From Gemmatimonadota bacterium (lineage in GTDB: Bacteria; Gemmatimonadota; Gemmatimonadetes; Gemmatimonadales; GWC2-71-9): a stretch of 54,728 nt of DNA. Below, piece after piece: positions 42,364-49,683 of this stretch. The position numbers were made by a program, and so were the translations under genes. Every line of letters starts with the position of its first letter. Positions within the stretch are counted from its first letter, which is position 1. The stretch lies in NCBI GenBank assembly GCA_022710485.1, contig JAKLGU010000013.1, positions 1 to 54,728 on the forward strand. The letters run 5' to 3'. The notes under the pieces were generated by a model. The model made no database searches. It was not told the origin of the DNA and saw only the letters and a program-made list of their open reading frames with translations.

Positions 42364-43395
42364 ATGACTGCCCCACTCCTTCAGGACACCGGCTTCCGGG
42401 AAGCCACCATCTGGGCCACGCCGATCCGTGACCTCGGCCTGACCATCGAGGGCACGCAGCTCGAGCCGATCGTGGCGGAGTTCCGCCGCGAGCTCGAGGC
42501 GGTCGGCTTCCGGCGGCTCTCGCCCCGGTACTACCTGTCCACCGAGTGGGGGGTGCCGTTCGAGACGGTGGCCATCGCCATCCCGTTCTACCTGGCCCAC
42601 CCCGAGTTGCAGGAGATGCACGCCGAGCGGACCGGGCACGTCGAAGGGCGCGACCGTGAGGAGATCCTCCGCTACCTGCGCCACGAGATGGGGCATGTGG
42701 TGAATTACGCCTACCGGCTGTACGACGACGCCGAGTGGGAAGCACTCTTCGGCTCGATGAGCGAGCCGTATGAAGACGACTACCGGCCCGTCCCGTTCAG
42801 CCGCAAGCACGTCCGGCACCTGCCGGGGTGGTACGCGCAAAAGCATCCCGACGAGGACTGGTCGGAGACCTTCGCCGTCTTCATCACCCCCGGGCTCGAC
42901 TGGCGCTCGGAGTACGCGGCGCGGCCCGAGGCGCTCGCGAAGCTGGAGTATTGTGAGCGGACGGTCGCGGCGCTGCTGGACCGGGAGCCGGTGGTGGTGG
43001 ACGACGAACTCGACGAGGACGTCGGCGAGCTCGAGTACTCGCTTGCGCAGTTCTACCGGGACCTGGCGGCGGCCGACGCGCGGCTGGGGCTCAATCTCGA
43101 CACGATGCTGCGGAGCGTCTTCCCCGCCACTGGCGCCCGGGCAGGCACCACGCCGCACGTCGCCGCGGCCGAACTGCTGCGGCGCCTCGAGGGGGAGCTG
43201 CTGGGCAACGTCTACCGGTGGACGGGGCACTTCCCGGAGCGCACTCGGGTGCTGGTCCACCACCTGCGGGCCCGCGCGCAGAGCCTGGAGCTCTGCTACC
43301 GGACGGAGGAGGAGCCGGCGGTGACGGTGGCACTCACCACCCTGGTGACGTCGCTCGCCATGAACTACGTCCAGTCGGGCGGGTACCTCCGCTAG
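42364..43395 (+). CDS. Putative zinc-binding metallopeptidase
   Basis: This 343-residue cytosolic protein has LRHEMGHVVNYAYRL with HExxH at 107-111 and a likely third ligand Glu168 in DEDWSETFAVFITPG, giving a gluzincin-like zinc site with a long spacer. AIPFYLAHPELQEMHAERTGHVEG precedes it. The C-terminal half is helical (LLRRLEGELLGNVYRWTGHFPERTRVLVHHLRARAQ). It fits the putative zinc-binding metallopeptidase group (PF15887-like), whose substrate is unknown. It is convergent with the ATP-grasp gene (4-base overlap), and such a pair could act on the same peptide or cell-wall product, which is inference. Confidence 0.8.
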   Translation: MTAPLLQDTGFREATIWATPIRDLGLTIEGTQLEPIVAEFRRELEAVGFRRLSPRYYLSTEWGVPFETVAIAIPFYLAHPELQEMHAERTGHVEGRDREEILRYLRHEMGHVVNYAYRLYDDAEWEALFGSMSEPYEDDYRPVPFSRKHVRHLPGWYAQKHPDEDWSETFAVFITPGLDWRSEYAARPEALAKLEYCERTVAALLDREPVVVDDELDEDVGELEYSLAQFYRDLAAADARLGLNLDTMLRSVFPATGARAGTTPHVAAAELLRRLEGELLGNVYRWTGHFPERTRVLVHHLRARAQSLELCYRTEEEPAVTVALTTLVTSLAMNYVQSGGYLR

Positions 43396-44504
43396 TCCTC
43401 GGCGGTCTTCTTGGCCGCCTCCGCGCTCTTCTTGCCGTCGTCCGACGACTTCTTTCCGGCCTCCCCGCCCTTCTTCCCGTTTTCCGACGGCTTCTTCCCG
43501 GTCTCGGCGCTCTTCCGGAGCCCCGATCCGCGGCGGTACCGGTCGGTGGCCAGATCCACGATCCGCTGGATGAGCGCGGGGTAGGGGATGCCGGCGGCGG
43601 CCGCCGCCATGGCGAACTCGCTGTCCCGCGCCAGGTAGCAGCTGGCGTTCACCTCGAGCACGTAGATGTCGCCGGTGTCGGTGAGCCGGAGGTCCACGCG
43701 CCCGTAGTCCCGCACCCGGAGCGCCCGGTACGCGTCCACCGACACCTTCTGCAGCTTGGCACGGAGCTCGTCGGGCAGGTCGGCCAGCACAGCCTTGGTG
43801 CCCTTGTACTCCGCGCTGTTCTCGTCCCACTTCGCCTTGCTGTCCAGGACGTGCGGCATCCCCTCCGGCAAGCCCGAAAAGTCGAGCTCGATCGGCGGCA
43901 GCGCGATCGGGTCGTAGTTGCCGAGGACGCCGACGTAGAACTCCCGGCCCTCGATGTACTCCTCCGCCAGCGCGGAGTCGTTGAGCTCGTCGTGGATGGT
44001 GGCCACGCGGCGCATCAGCGACTTCATGTCGGTGACGAGCGAGTTGCGACGAATGCCGATGGAGGCGTCGGTGCGGAGCGGCTTGACGAAGAGCGGCATC
44101 CGGAGATTGCCGCCGGTCTCGAAGTCGGCGTCGCGGGCAAAGACGGCGAACCGCGGGTACAGGATACCGTGGAAGGCGAGGAGCTTCTTGGAGAGGGCCT
44201 TGTCCTGCGTGAGGTAGGACTCGCCGGGACCGCAGCCGGTGTACTTGAGGCCGAGCAGGTCGAGGAGCCCCTCCATCGCGATGTCGCCGAACATGTTCTC
44301 GGCGAACATCTCCACCAAATTGAAGACGAGGTCGGGCCGCCGTCGCTGCAGGCCGGCGAGGACCCGCTTCACGTCAGCGTGGACGCCGAGGATGGCCACC
44401 TGGTGGCCCTGCCGGCGGAGCGCCCGCACCACCTGCATCACCACCGGGTCGTACTCGGTGGAGCGTTCCTTCCCCTCCACGTACGTCAGCACGGTGATTC
44501 TCAC
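43392..44504 (-). CDS. ATP-grasp (D-Ala-D-Ala ligase-like) enzyme with Lys-rich repeat tail
   Basis: This 370-residue protein has the D-alanine-D-alanine-ligase-like ATP-grasp fold. LVFNLVEMFAENMFGDIAMEGLLDLLGLKYTGCGP is the N-terminal substrate region, DKALSKKLLAFHGI and PLFVKPLRTDASIGI bind ATP, and GRVDLRLTDTGDIYVLEVNASCYL carries the metal ligands. It is more divergent than a housekeeping Ddl, with Cys near the active site. The last 35 residues are five 7-residue repeats of the form xxExGKK, a basic disordered tail absent from Ddl. It is the last gene of the 49369-43392 minus-strand unit. The product could be a peptide or modified amino acid. Confidence 0.85.
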   Translation of the reverse strand: MRITVLTYVEGKERSTEYDPVVMQVVRALRRQGHQVAILGVHADVKRVLAGLQRRRPDLVFNLVEMFAENMFGDIAMEGLLDLLGLKYTGCGPGESYLTQDKALSKKLLAFHGILYPRFAVFARDADFETGGNLRMPLFVKPLRTDASIGIRRNSLVTDMKSLMRRVATIHDELNDSALAEEYIEGREFYVGVLGNYDPIALPPIELDFSGLPEGMPHVLDSKAKWDENSAEYKGTKAVLADLPDELRAKLQKVSVDAYRALRVRDYGRVDLRLTDTGDIYVLEVNASCYLARDSEFAMAAAAAGIPYPALIQRIVDLATDRYRRGSGLRKSAETGKKPSENGKKGGEAGKKSSDDGKKSAEAAKKTAED

Positions 44505-44522
44505 GAGCGGTCTCCCCTCGGG

Positions 44523-46112
44523 TCAGTCGTCGAGGCCCATGCCCCATCGGATCAGCGACACCGGCAGCCCACCGTAGGACAGCAGCGCGTCGTGGAAGGC
44601 GCGCAGCGGCGCCTCCTGCCCCGCCCGCCCCCGCCAGCTCTCTCGCAGCTTGAGCAGCTCGCGCCGCCCCACCGCGTCCGCGAGCGCGTAGGTCGGCCGC
44701 GCGCTGGCGCGCCGCACCATTTCCATCGCCTCCTCACGGTCCACCGCCAGGTGCTCGATGGCGTACGAGACGCCCTCGGCCGGCGTCATGCCGCGCGTAT
44801 GGAGCCCGATGTCGAGGATCACCCGCACCGCGGCGCGGAGTTGCCGGACCAGTCCCATCAGCCGCGCCTCGGCGCCGTTCGCGAACCCCGCCTCCGCCAT
44901 CAGGTCCTCGGCGTAAAGCGCCCAGCCGCGCACGGTGAGCGGCGTCCAGAGGTACTGGCGCACCAGCGAGCGCTGGGTGGCCGCCGTCTGGCGCTGCAGG
45001 AAGTGGCCGGGCCACGCCTCGGCGGCGGCCCAGGCCCAGGTCTCGTGGCGTGAATGCACCGCGCCGCCGTCCGGGCCCGCGATGAACAGGCGGCCGCCAC
45101 GGGCCCATTCGGCGGGACTCGGCGGCTCGCACCAGACGGCCGGGACGAAATGCTGCAGGAACGCCGGCGTCGCCTCGACACGCAGATCCGACGCCGGCAG
45201 CGCCACGACTCCCGACCCCGCAATGAACCCTCGCGCGCGCCCCACCTCGTCGGCGTAGGCCTCGAGCAGCGGGACGCTCAATCCCTCGGCGCGCAGCCGC
45301 CGCACCGTTTCCGCCCATGGCACGCCCGGGCTCAGCGCCGTCGCGGCGGCCTGCATGGCCGCGCCCGCTTCCTCGACCAGCCTGAGACCGTAGCGCCAAA
45401 GCTCGGGCGCGGTGGAGCGGAGAGCGTGCTCGTGGTGGAGCCGGCGGTTGAACTCGTCCTCGCCGACGGCGAATGAAAGCTCCGCCGGGTTGGCCTGCAG
45501 TTCGGTGCGGAGCGTCGTCTTGAAGTGGGCCAGCGCCACCGAGGCCTCGTGCGCGGCGATCGAAAGCGCCTCGGCCGCCGCCGGCGCGTGGCGGGCGAAC
45601 TCGGCGGCCAGGATGCCCGGCAGGCCTGCCCCGCCCTCGAGCATCGTCAATGCCGTCCCCAGCATGACTGGCGGCGGGCTCCGCAGCGTGGCCGTGGCGG
45701 TCGCCAGGAACTCCGGCGTGGCCTGCAGGCGTGCCAGCGCCGCGGCCGCGCGGCGTTCGGACTCCTCACCGGCGCGCTGGATCAGGCCGTGATACGCGCC
45801 GAACAGGTGGGAGAGCCAGAAGGCAGGATCATGAACGTGGGGACGTTCGTGCTGGAAGCGGAAGACGGAGACGCGGATGTCGTCGAGAAGGGCGGTGCGG
45901 TCGATCTCGTCCTGCAGGTCGGTGATTTCCAGCTCCTCGACCGCGCTCGCCATGGCGCGGTAGGCGGCGAGCTGCCGTCGCACGCTGACGTCGTCGAAGG
46001 TGCCGAGCCGCGCGTCGGAGTTTGCGTCGCCCGCTGCCGTGCCCGCCGCCGGGTCGAAGTTCCAGCGGAGGTCGAGGTACGACCGCGCCAGCGCGTCAGT
46101 GACGGGTGGCAT
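44523..46112 (-). CDS. DUF885 protein, probable pseudo-peptidase
   Basis: This 529-residue protein matches DUF885 over its length. Active members of this family carry a zinc site HExYPGH plus Glu in EGWALYAE. Here the first reads AEAWPGHFLQ (364-373, His replaced by Ala364) and the second RGWALYAE (395-402, Glu replaced by Arg395). Two of the expected ligands are missing, so catalysis is unlikely even though the fold seems intact. There is no signal peptide, whereas many DUF885 proteins are exported. The ATG at 46112 starts the conserved region. It overlaps the LeuA-like gene by 17 bases. Confidence 0.83.
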   Translation of the reverse strand: MPPVTDALARSYLDLRWNFDPAAGTAAGDANSDARLGTFDDVSVRRQLAAYRAMASAVEELEITDLQDEIDRTALLDDIRVSVFRFQHERPHVHDPAFWLSHLFGAYHGLIQRAGEESERRAAAALARLQATPEFLATATATLRSPPPVMLGTALTMLEGGAGLPGILAAEFARHAPAAAEALSIAAHEASVALAHFKTTLRTELQANPAELSFAVGEDEFNRRLHHEHALRSTAPELWRYGLRLVEEAGAAMQAAATALSPGVPWAETVRRLRAEGLSVPLLEAYADEVGRARGFIAGSGVVALPASDLRVEATPAFLQHFVPAVWCEPPSPAEWARGGRLFIAGPDGGAVHSRHETWAWAAAEAWPGHFLQRQTAATQRSLVRQYLWTPLTVRGWALYAEDLMAEAGFANGAEARLMGLVRQLRAAVRVILDIGLHTRGMTPAEGVSYAIEHLAVDREEAMEMVRRASARPTYALADAVGRRELLKLRESWRGRAGQEAPLRAFHDALLSYGGLPVSLIRWGMGLDD

Positions 46113-47358
46113 CGGCCACGCTCCGCGCCCGGGCCGCCGCGATGAGCCGCTCACACTCCGCCTGGTCGAGCACCCGGTCGGCCACCTTGGCCGCCGAGAA
46201 CAGCGCCTCCGACAGCACGGCGTCCTCCGGATCGTAGCCGTGCTCCTCGAGCCAGCACTTCACGTTGGACAACCCGGACACCGGCGAGATCTCGATCCGC
46301 TGGCGGAAGCCGAACACGCCCGCCGGCACGGAGGAATACACCCGGTCAGCCAGCCACTCGTCGCCCTTCTTCCGGGCCTTCATGATGGCGGAGGCGTGGA
46401 CCCCGGTGGCGGTGCGGAAGGCGTCGGTGCCGACCACCGGATACTGCGCGGGCACCGGGATGCCGGTGGACTCCGAGGCGAGCTGGCAATACTCGTGCAG
46501 CTTGGAGAGGTCGCCGGTATGGAGGCCCAGGAGGTACAGGTTGACGATGAGGAGGTCCATCTCCGCGTTGCCCACACGTTCGCCGATGCCGAGCGCGGTC
46601 CCGTGCACCCGGTCCACCCCGGCCTCAATGGCGGCCAGGCAGTTGGCGATGCCGAGGCCGCGGTCGCGGTGGCCGTGCCAGTCGATCTTGATGGACTCGC
46701 CGGAGGGGGCCACGATCTCGTCCTGCACGAACTTGATCAGCGCGCGGACCCCGGACGGCGTGGCGAAGCCCACCGTGTCGGCCAGGCAGATGCGGCGGGC
46801 GCCGCAACGGATGGCGGTCCCGTAGAGCGCCTTGAGCGTCTCGGGCCTTGCGCGCGTGGTGTCCTCGGTGACGTACATGACCGGGAGGCCGTTCGTGACG
46901 GCGTACGTCACCGCCTCCTCCGACACCCGGAGCATCTTGTCGAGCGTCCAGTCCTCGGCGTACTGCCGGATGCTCGACGACCCGATGAAGGTGGCGGCCT
47001 CGATCGGCACGCCCACCTCCCCGGAGACACGCACGATCGGCTCCACGTCGGCGATGACGGTGCGCGCGGCGCAGTTCATGTTGATGGGGAGCTTCTGGTC
47101 CACGATTTCCCGGGCCAGCGCGCGCACCTGGGCCACGGCGCGCGGGCCCGCCCCGGGGAGCCCGATGTCCGCGGCGCGGACGCCGAGGTCGGCCATCAGG
47201 TGGAGGAGACGGAGCTTGACCTCCATCGGCGGGTCGATGACCGACGGGCTCTGGAGCCCGTCGCGCAGCGTCTCGTCGTTGAGCACGACCGGCGCGCGCG
47301 CGTAGTCGAACGCAGCGTCGCGGGCGTTCCAGTCGTAGATCAAGTCCTTGGATTCCAT
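46096..47358 (-). CDS. LeuA/homocitrate-synthase-like DRE-TIM enzyme
   Basis: This 420-residue protein has the acyl-CoA:2-oxoacid condensing-enzyme fold. LNDETLRDGLQSPS is the DRE-TIM metal motif, and AADIGLPGAGPRAVAQV and NCAARTVIADVEPIVR follow. DWHGHRDRGLGIANCLAAIEAGVDRVHGTALGIGERVGNAEMD carries the HxH metal ligands and the GxGERxGN signature. The regulatory C-terminal domain of full LeuA is absent. Candidates are 2-isopropylmalate, citramalate or homocitrate synthase. The lack of a leuCD or lys cluster next to it leaves the choice open. The ATG at 47358 is preferred; earlier in-frame codons fall in a repeat. Confidence 0.85.
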   Translation of the reverse strand: MESKDLIYDWNARDAAFDYARAPVVLNDETLRDGLQSPSVIDPPMEVKLRLLHLMADLGVRAADIGLPGAGPRAVAQVRALAREIVDQKLPINMNCAARTVIADVEPIVRVSGEVGVPIEAATFIGSSSIRQYAEDWTLDKMLRVSEEAVTYAVTNGLPVMYVTEDTTRARPETLKALYGTAIRCGARRICLADTVGFATPSGVRALIKFVQDEIVAPSGESIKIDWHGHRDRGLGIANCLAAIEAGVDRVHGTALGIGERVGNAEMDLLIVNLYLLGLHTGDLSKLHEYCQLASESTGIPVPAQYPVVGTDAFRTATGVHASAIMKARKKGDEWLADRVYSSVPAGVFGFRQRIEISPVSGLSNVKCWLEEHGYDPEDAVLSEALFSAAKVADRVLDQAECERLIAAARARSVADATRH

Positions 47359-47410
47359 GCCCGTAGTCTCTCGCCTAGCGATGTTCGGCACAAGTGGGGA
47401 GCCGGTCCAT

Positions 47411-47452
47411 TTCTGTCATTGCGAGGCCGCGTAGCGGCCGAAGCAATCTCGG
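47411..47452. repeat. Interspersed hairpin repeat (TTCTGTCATTGCGAGG type)
   Basis: TTCTGTCATTGCGAGG (47411-47426) begins a nested palindrome. ATTGC (47418-47422) pairs with GCAAT (47443-47447) and GGCCGC (47425-47430) pairs with GCGGCC (47434-47439). It lies just before the LeuA-like gene and right at the nucleotidyltransferase stop. A second, truncated copy of the first 16 bases occurs at 49397. Repeats beginning GTCATTGCGAGG are common in many bacterial genomes. Confidence 0.7.
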
Positions 47453-47454
47453 GC

Positions 47455-48432
47455 TCAGCGCGCGTTGAGTTCGCAGTCGTCGCCGAGGCTCGCGTCGCCC
47501 CGCAACCCTGCCACTTTGACCCGGTTGCCGAGCAGCGCGCCTTCGAGCACCGAGGTCGCGATACGAGCGTCGCGCCCGATGATCGTGTTCCGGATGGTGC
47601 TGTCGGAAATGTGAGTGCCTGCCTCGATGGACACGTTGGGCCCGATCGAGCTGCGCTCGATGGTCACGCCGTCCTCGATGTAGACCGGATCGCTGATCAC
47701 GACACCGGGGAAGTCGCGCCGCCGCGCGGCGCCCTTCGCGAGCAGGATGCCGTTGGTCTCGAGCAGCGTGCCCGGCGCGCCGCAGTCGTACCAGCCGCCC
47801 ACCTCAGCGGCCAGGATCCGGCGTTTGTGCTCGATCATCTGCTGGAAGGCGTCGGTCAGGTAGTACTCCCCCTTGTTGGCGGGGGCGGCGAGCACGTGGT
47901 CGATGCCGGCCCAGAGCGCCTGAACGTCCCGGATGTAGTAGAGGCCGATGTTCGCGAGCTTCGAGACCGGGGTGGAGGGCTTTTCCACGATCTTCGTCAT
48001 GAAGCCGTCGGCGTCGGTCACGACGACGCCGAAGCGCTGGTAGTCCTCGACCTCCTTGGCCCAGATGATCCCGTCGGCGTCGGTCCGGTTGATGAGCGAG
48101 AGGTCGGCCTCGAACACCGTATCCACGAAGATGATCAGCACCGGCCCGGTCACGAACGGCCGCGCCAGGTTGATGGCCCCGGCCGTGCCGTCCTGCACCT
48201 TCTGCTCGATGAAGCGGCAGGGATAGCCGTACCGGTCCTTCGCGTACGCCTCCACCGTTTCCTTCAGGTGGCCGGTAATGAAGATCAGCTCCGTGACGCC
48301 CAGCCCCTCGATCCGGTCCATGACCCAGTCCATGACCGGCCGGCCGGCCACCTTGAGCATCGGCTTGGGAACGAGGTGCGTGTGCGGGCGGAGGCGGGTG
48401 CCCTTGCCGGCCAGCGGGATGATGACCTGCAT
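47455..48432 (-). CDS. Sugar-phosphate nucleotidyltransferase
   Basis: This 325-residue enzyme makes an NDP-sugar. The signature PLAGKGTRLRPHTHLVPKPMLKVAGRPVMDWV is at residues 5-38. EQKVQDGTAGAINLA, FVDTVF (metal Asp), EDYQRFGVVVTDADG, IVEKPSTP and GWYDCGAPGTLLETN follow. The C-terminal 90 residues are left-handed beta-helix hexapeptide repeats (GVTIERSSIGPNVSIEAGTHISDSTIRNTIIGRDARI). This is the RmlA/ManC-GlmU-like group; whether the sugar is glucose or mannose is not clear. Coupled to a cupin of the mannose-6-phosphate isomerase type, which favours a GDP-mannose role. Confidence 0.9.
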   Translation of the reverse strand: MQVIIPLAGKGTRLRPHTHLVPKPMLKVAGRPVMDWVMDRIEGLGVTELIFITGHLKETVEAYAKDRYGYPCRFIEQKVQDGTAGAINLARPFVTGPVLIIFVDTVFEADLSLINRTDADGIIWAKEVEDYQRFGVVVTDADGFMTKIVEKPSTPVSKLANIGLYYIRDVQALWAGIDHVLAAPANKGEYYLTDAFQQMIEHKRRILAAEVGGWYDCGAPGTLLETNGILLAKGAARRRDFPGVVISDPVYIEDGVTIERSSIGPNVSIEAGTHISDSTIRNTIIGRDARIATSVLEGALLGNRVKVAGLRGDASLGDDCELNAR

Positions 48433-48785
48433 CAGCTGCCCCGGCCGTAGCGGTCCGACAGGCGGACCAGGTCGTCGAGCTCCGGTGTAGAGGCCTCGAG
48501 GACATCGCTGTCCACCACCGCCTCGATCTGGTGCACGAGGCCGGCCGGAATGTGAACCGAGTCCCCAGCGCGGAAGGGGCGCGCCTCCAGCTCGGTGCCC
48601 GGGCGAGTGCGGAGGATGAGCTCGCCCGAGAGAACGTGCATCGTCTCATCCTTCTTGTTGTGGTACTGCAGGCTCAGCACATGCCCCGCCTTCACGTGCA
48701 GCACCTTGCCGACGTAGCGATCGGTGCGGGCCCAGATCAGCTCATATCCCCACGGCTTGTCCACCCGGTACGGCACGTCCGGCAT
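48432..48785 (-). CDS. Cupin (mannose-6-phosphate isomerase type II-like)
   Basis: This 117-residue single cupin begins YRVDKPWGYELIWARTDRYVGKVLHVKAGHVLSLQYHNKKDETMHVLSGELIL, the metal-binding motif of the C-terminal domain of type II mannose-6-phosphate isomerase/GMP bifunctional enzymes. FRAGDSVHIPAGLVHQIEAV is the second cupin motif. It likely isomerises or epimerises a sugar phosphate that the next gene activates. The ATG at 48785 shares one base with the ferredoxin stop, and its own stop shares one base with the nucleotidyltransferase start. Confidence 0.88.
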   Translation of the reverse strand: MPDVPYRVDKPWGYELIWARTDRYVGKVLHVKAGHVLSLQYHNKKDETMHVLSGELILRTRPGTELEARPFRAGDSVHIPAGLVHQIEAVVDSDVLEASTPELDDLVRLSDRYGRGS

Positions 48786-49369
48786 CAGGTCCCCACAGGT
48801 CGAATTTTGAACGAAGAGGGCACGGTCACGCAGGCCCGCACGCAGACGCCGCACCCGACACATCCCTCAGCGCGGATCACCGGGTGGCCCGCCTCGTCGA
48901 TGGCAAGCGCCGAGGGTCCGATGGGGCAGGCCTTGGCGCAGACGGAGCATTCCGAGCCCTGGAAGGTGATGCACCGCTCCGGCAGCAGCTCCAGGATCCC
49001 TACCTGTACGCCGGCCCAGCCGTCCGCGGGCACCGTGAGCGCGTCGGTGGGGCAGGCGCGGGCACACGGCATGTCAGGGCAGGCGATGCACGGCTGCAGC
49101 CGCGGGTCGAAGAACGGCGTCCCGGCGGCCAGGCCGGCGCCCGGCGCGGCAAACTGGATCGCGTGCGGCGGACAGACGTCACCGCACTGCCCGCAACGGG
49201 TGCAGGCGGTCAGGAACCCGACTTCCGGCAGCGCTCCCGGCGGGCGGTGATAGCGCTTCTGGATGACCGTGTCCTCGGTCTTCCGGACGACCCCGTCGAT
49301 CCAGTCGCCGACCAGGTCGCGGAAGAAATCTCGCCGGTCGCCGCCGCGACGATCCCAAGGCCCGCTCAT
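48785..49369 (-). CDS. NapG/MauM-like four-cluster ferredoxin
   Basis: This 194-residue protein has four Cys clusters for 4Fe-4S centres: CTRCGQCGDVCP, CIACPDMPCARACP, CSVCAKACP and CVGCGVCVRACV. This arrangement fits the NapG/MauM/NapF group of electron carriers. There is no twin-arginine signal, so it should be cytosolic. The N-terminal RRGGDRRDFFRDLVGDWIDGV is reminiscent of the family. It is the first gene of the unit that continues with the cupin and nucleotidyltransferase; the functional link is not obvious. No Nap-type reductase is in the window. Confidence 0.87.
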   Translation of the reverse strand: MSGPWDRRGGDRRDFFRDLVGDWIDGVVRKTEDTVIQKRYHRPPGALPEVGFLTACTRCGQCGDVCPPHAIQFAAPGAGLAAGTPFFDPRLQPCIACPDMPCARACPTDALTVPADGWAGVQVGILELLPERCITFQGSECSVCAKACPIGPSALAIDEAGHPVIRAEGCVGCGVCVRACVTVPSSFKIRPVGT

Positions 49370-49396
49370 GGGGGAAGTCTAGCTAGCATACCCGCG

Positions 49397-49663
49397 TTCT
49401 GTCATTGCGAGGGCGCGCGCCGGCCGCAACGGGGTGGGCTCACGCCCACCCCTGACCATCGCAGGCGCAACTTCTCAGCGGGTGGCCCTACGACGGTGCG
49501 GTTCCAGCGCGCCGAAATTGCGTCCCCACCGACAGGGGTGGCCGTGAGGCCACCCCGTGCGACGGTGCGGTTCCAGCGCTCCGAAATTGCGTCCCCACCG
49601 ACAGGGGTGGCCGTGAGGCCACCCCGCGGGCCGCCCGCAGCGGGGTGGGCATGCGCCCACCCC
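49397..49663. repeat. Hairpin repeat cluster (second locus of the family)
   Basis: This cluster fills the 314-base gap between the ferredoxin start and the M1 peptidase stop. It opens with a truncated copy of the TTCTGTCATTGCGAGG repeat. Four hairpins follow, each with a 9-bp stem and 4-nt loop: GGGGTGGGC/GCCCACCCC (49431-49452 and 49642-49663) and GGGGTGGCC/GGCCACCCC (49535-49556 and 49604-49625). Two direct copies of a 69-bp unit (from 49492 and 49561) carry CGAAATTGCGTCCCCACCGAC. No gene is seen. Confidence 0.9.
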
Positions 49664-49683
49664 GCGGACCGGACCATGTGCCC

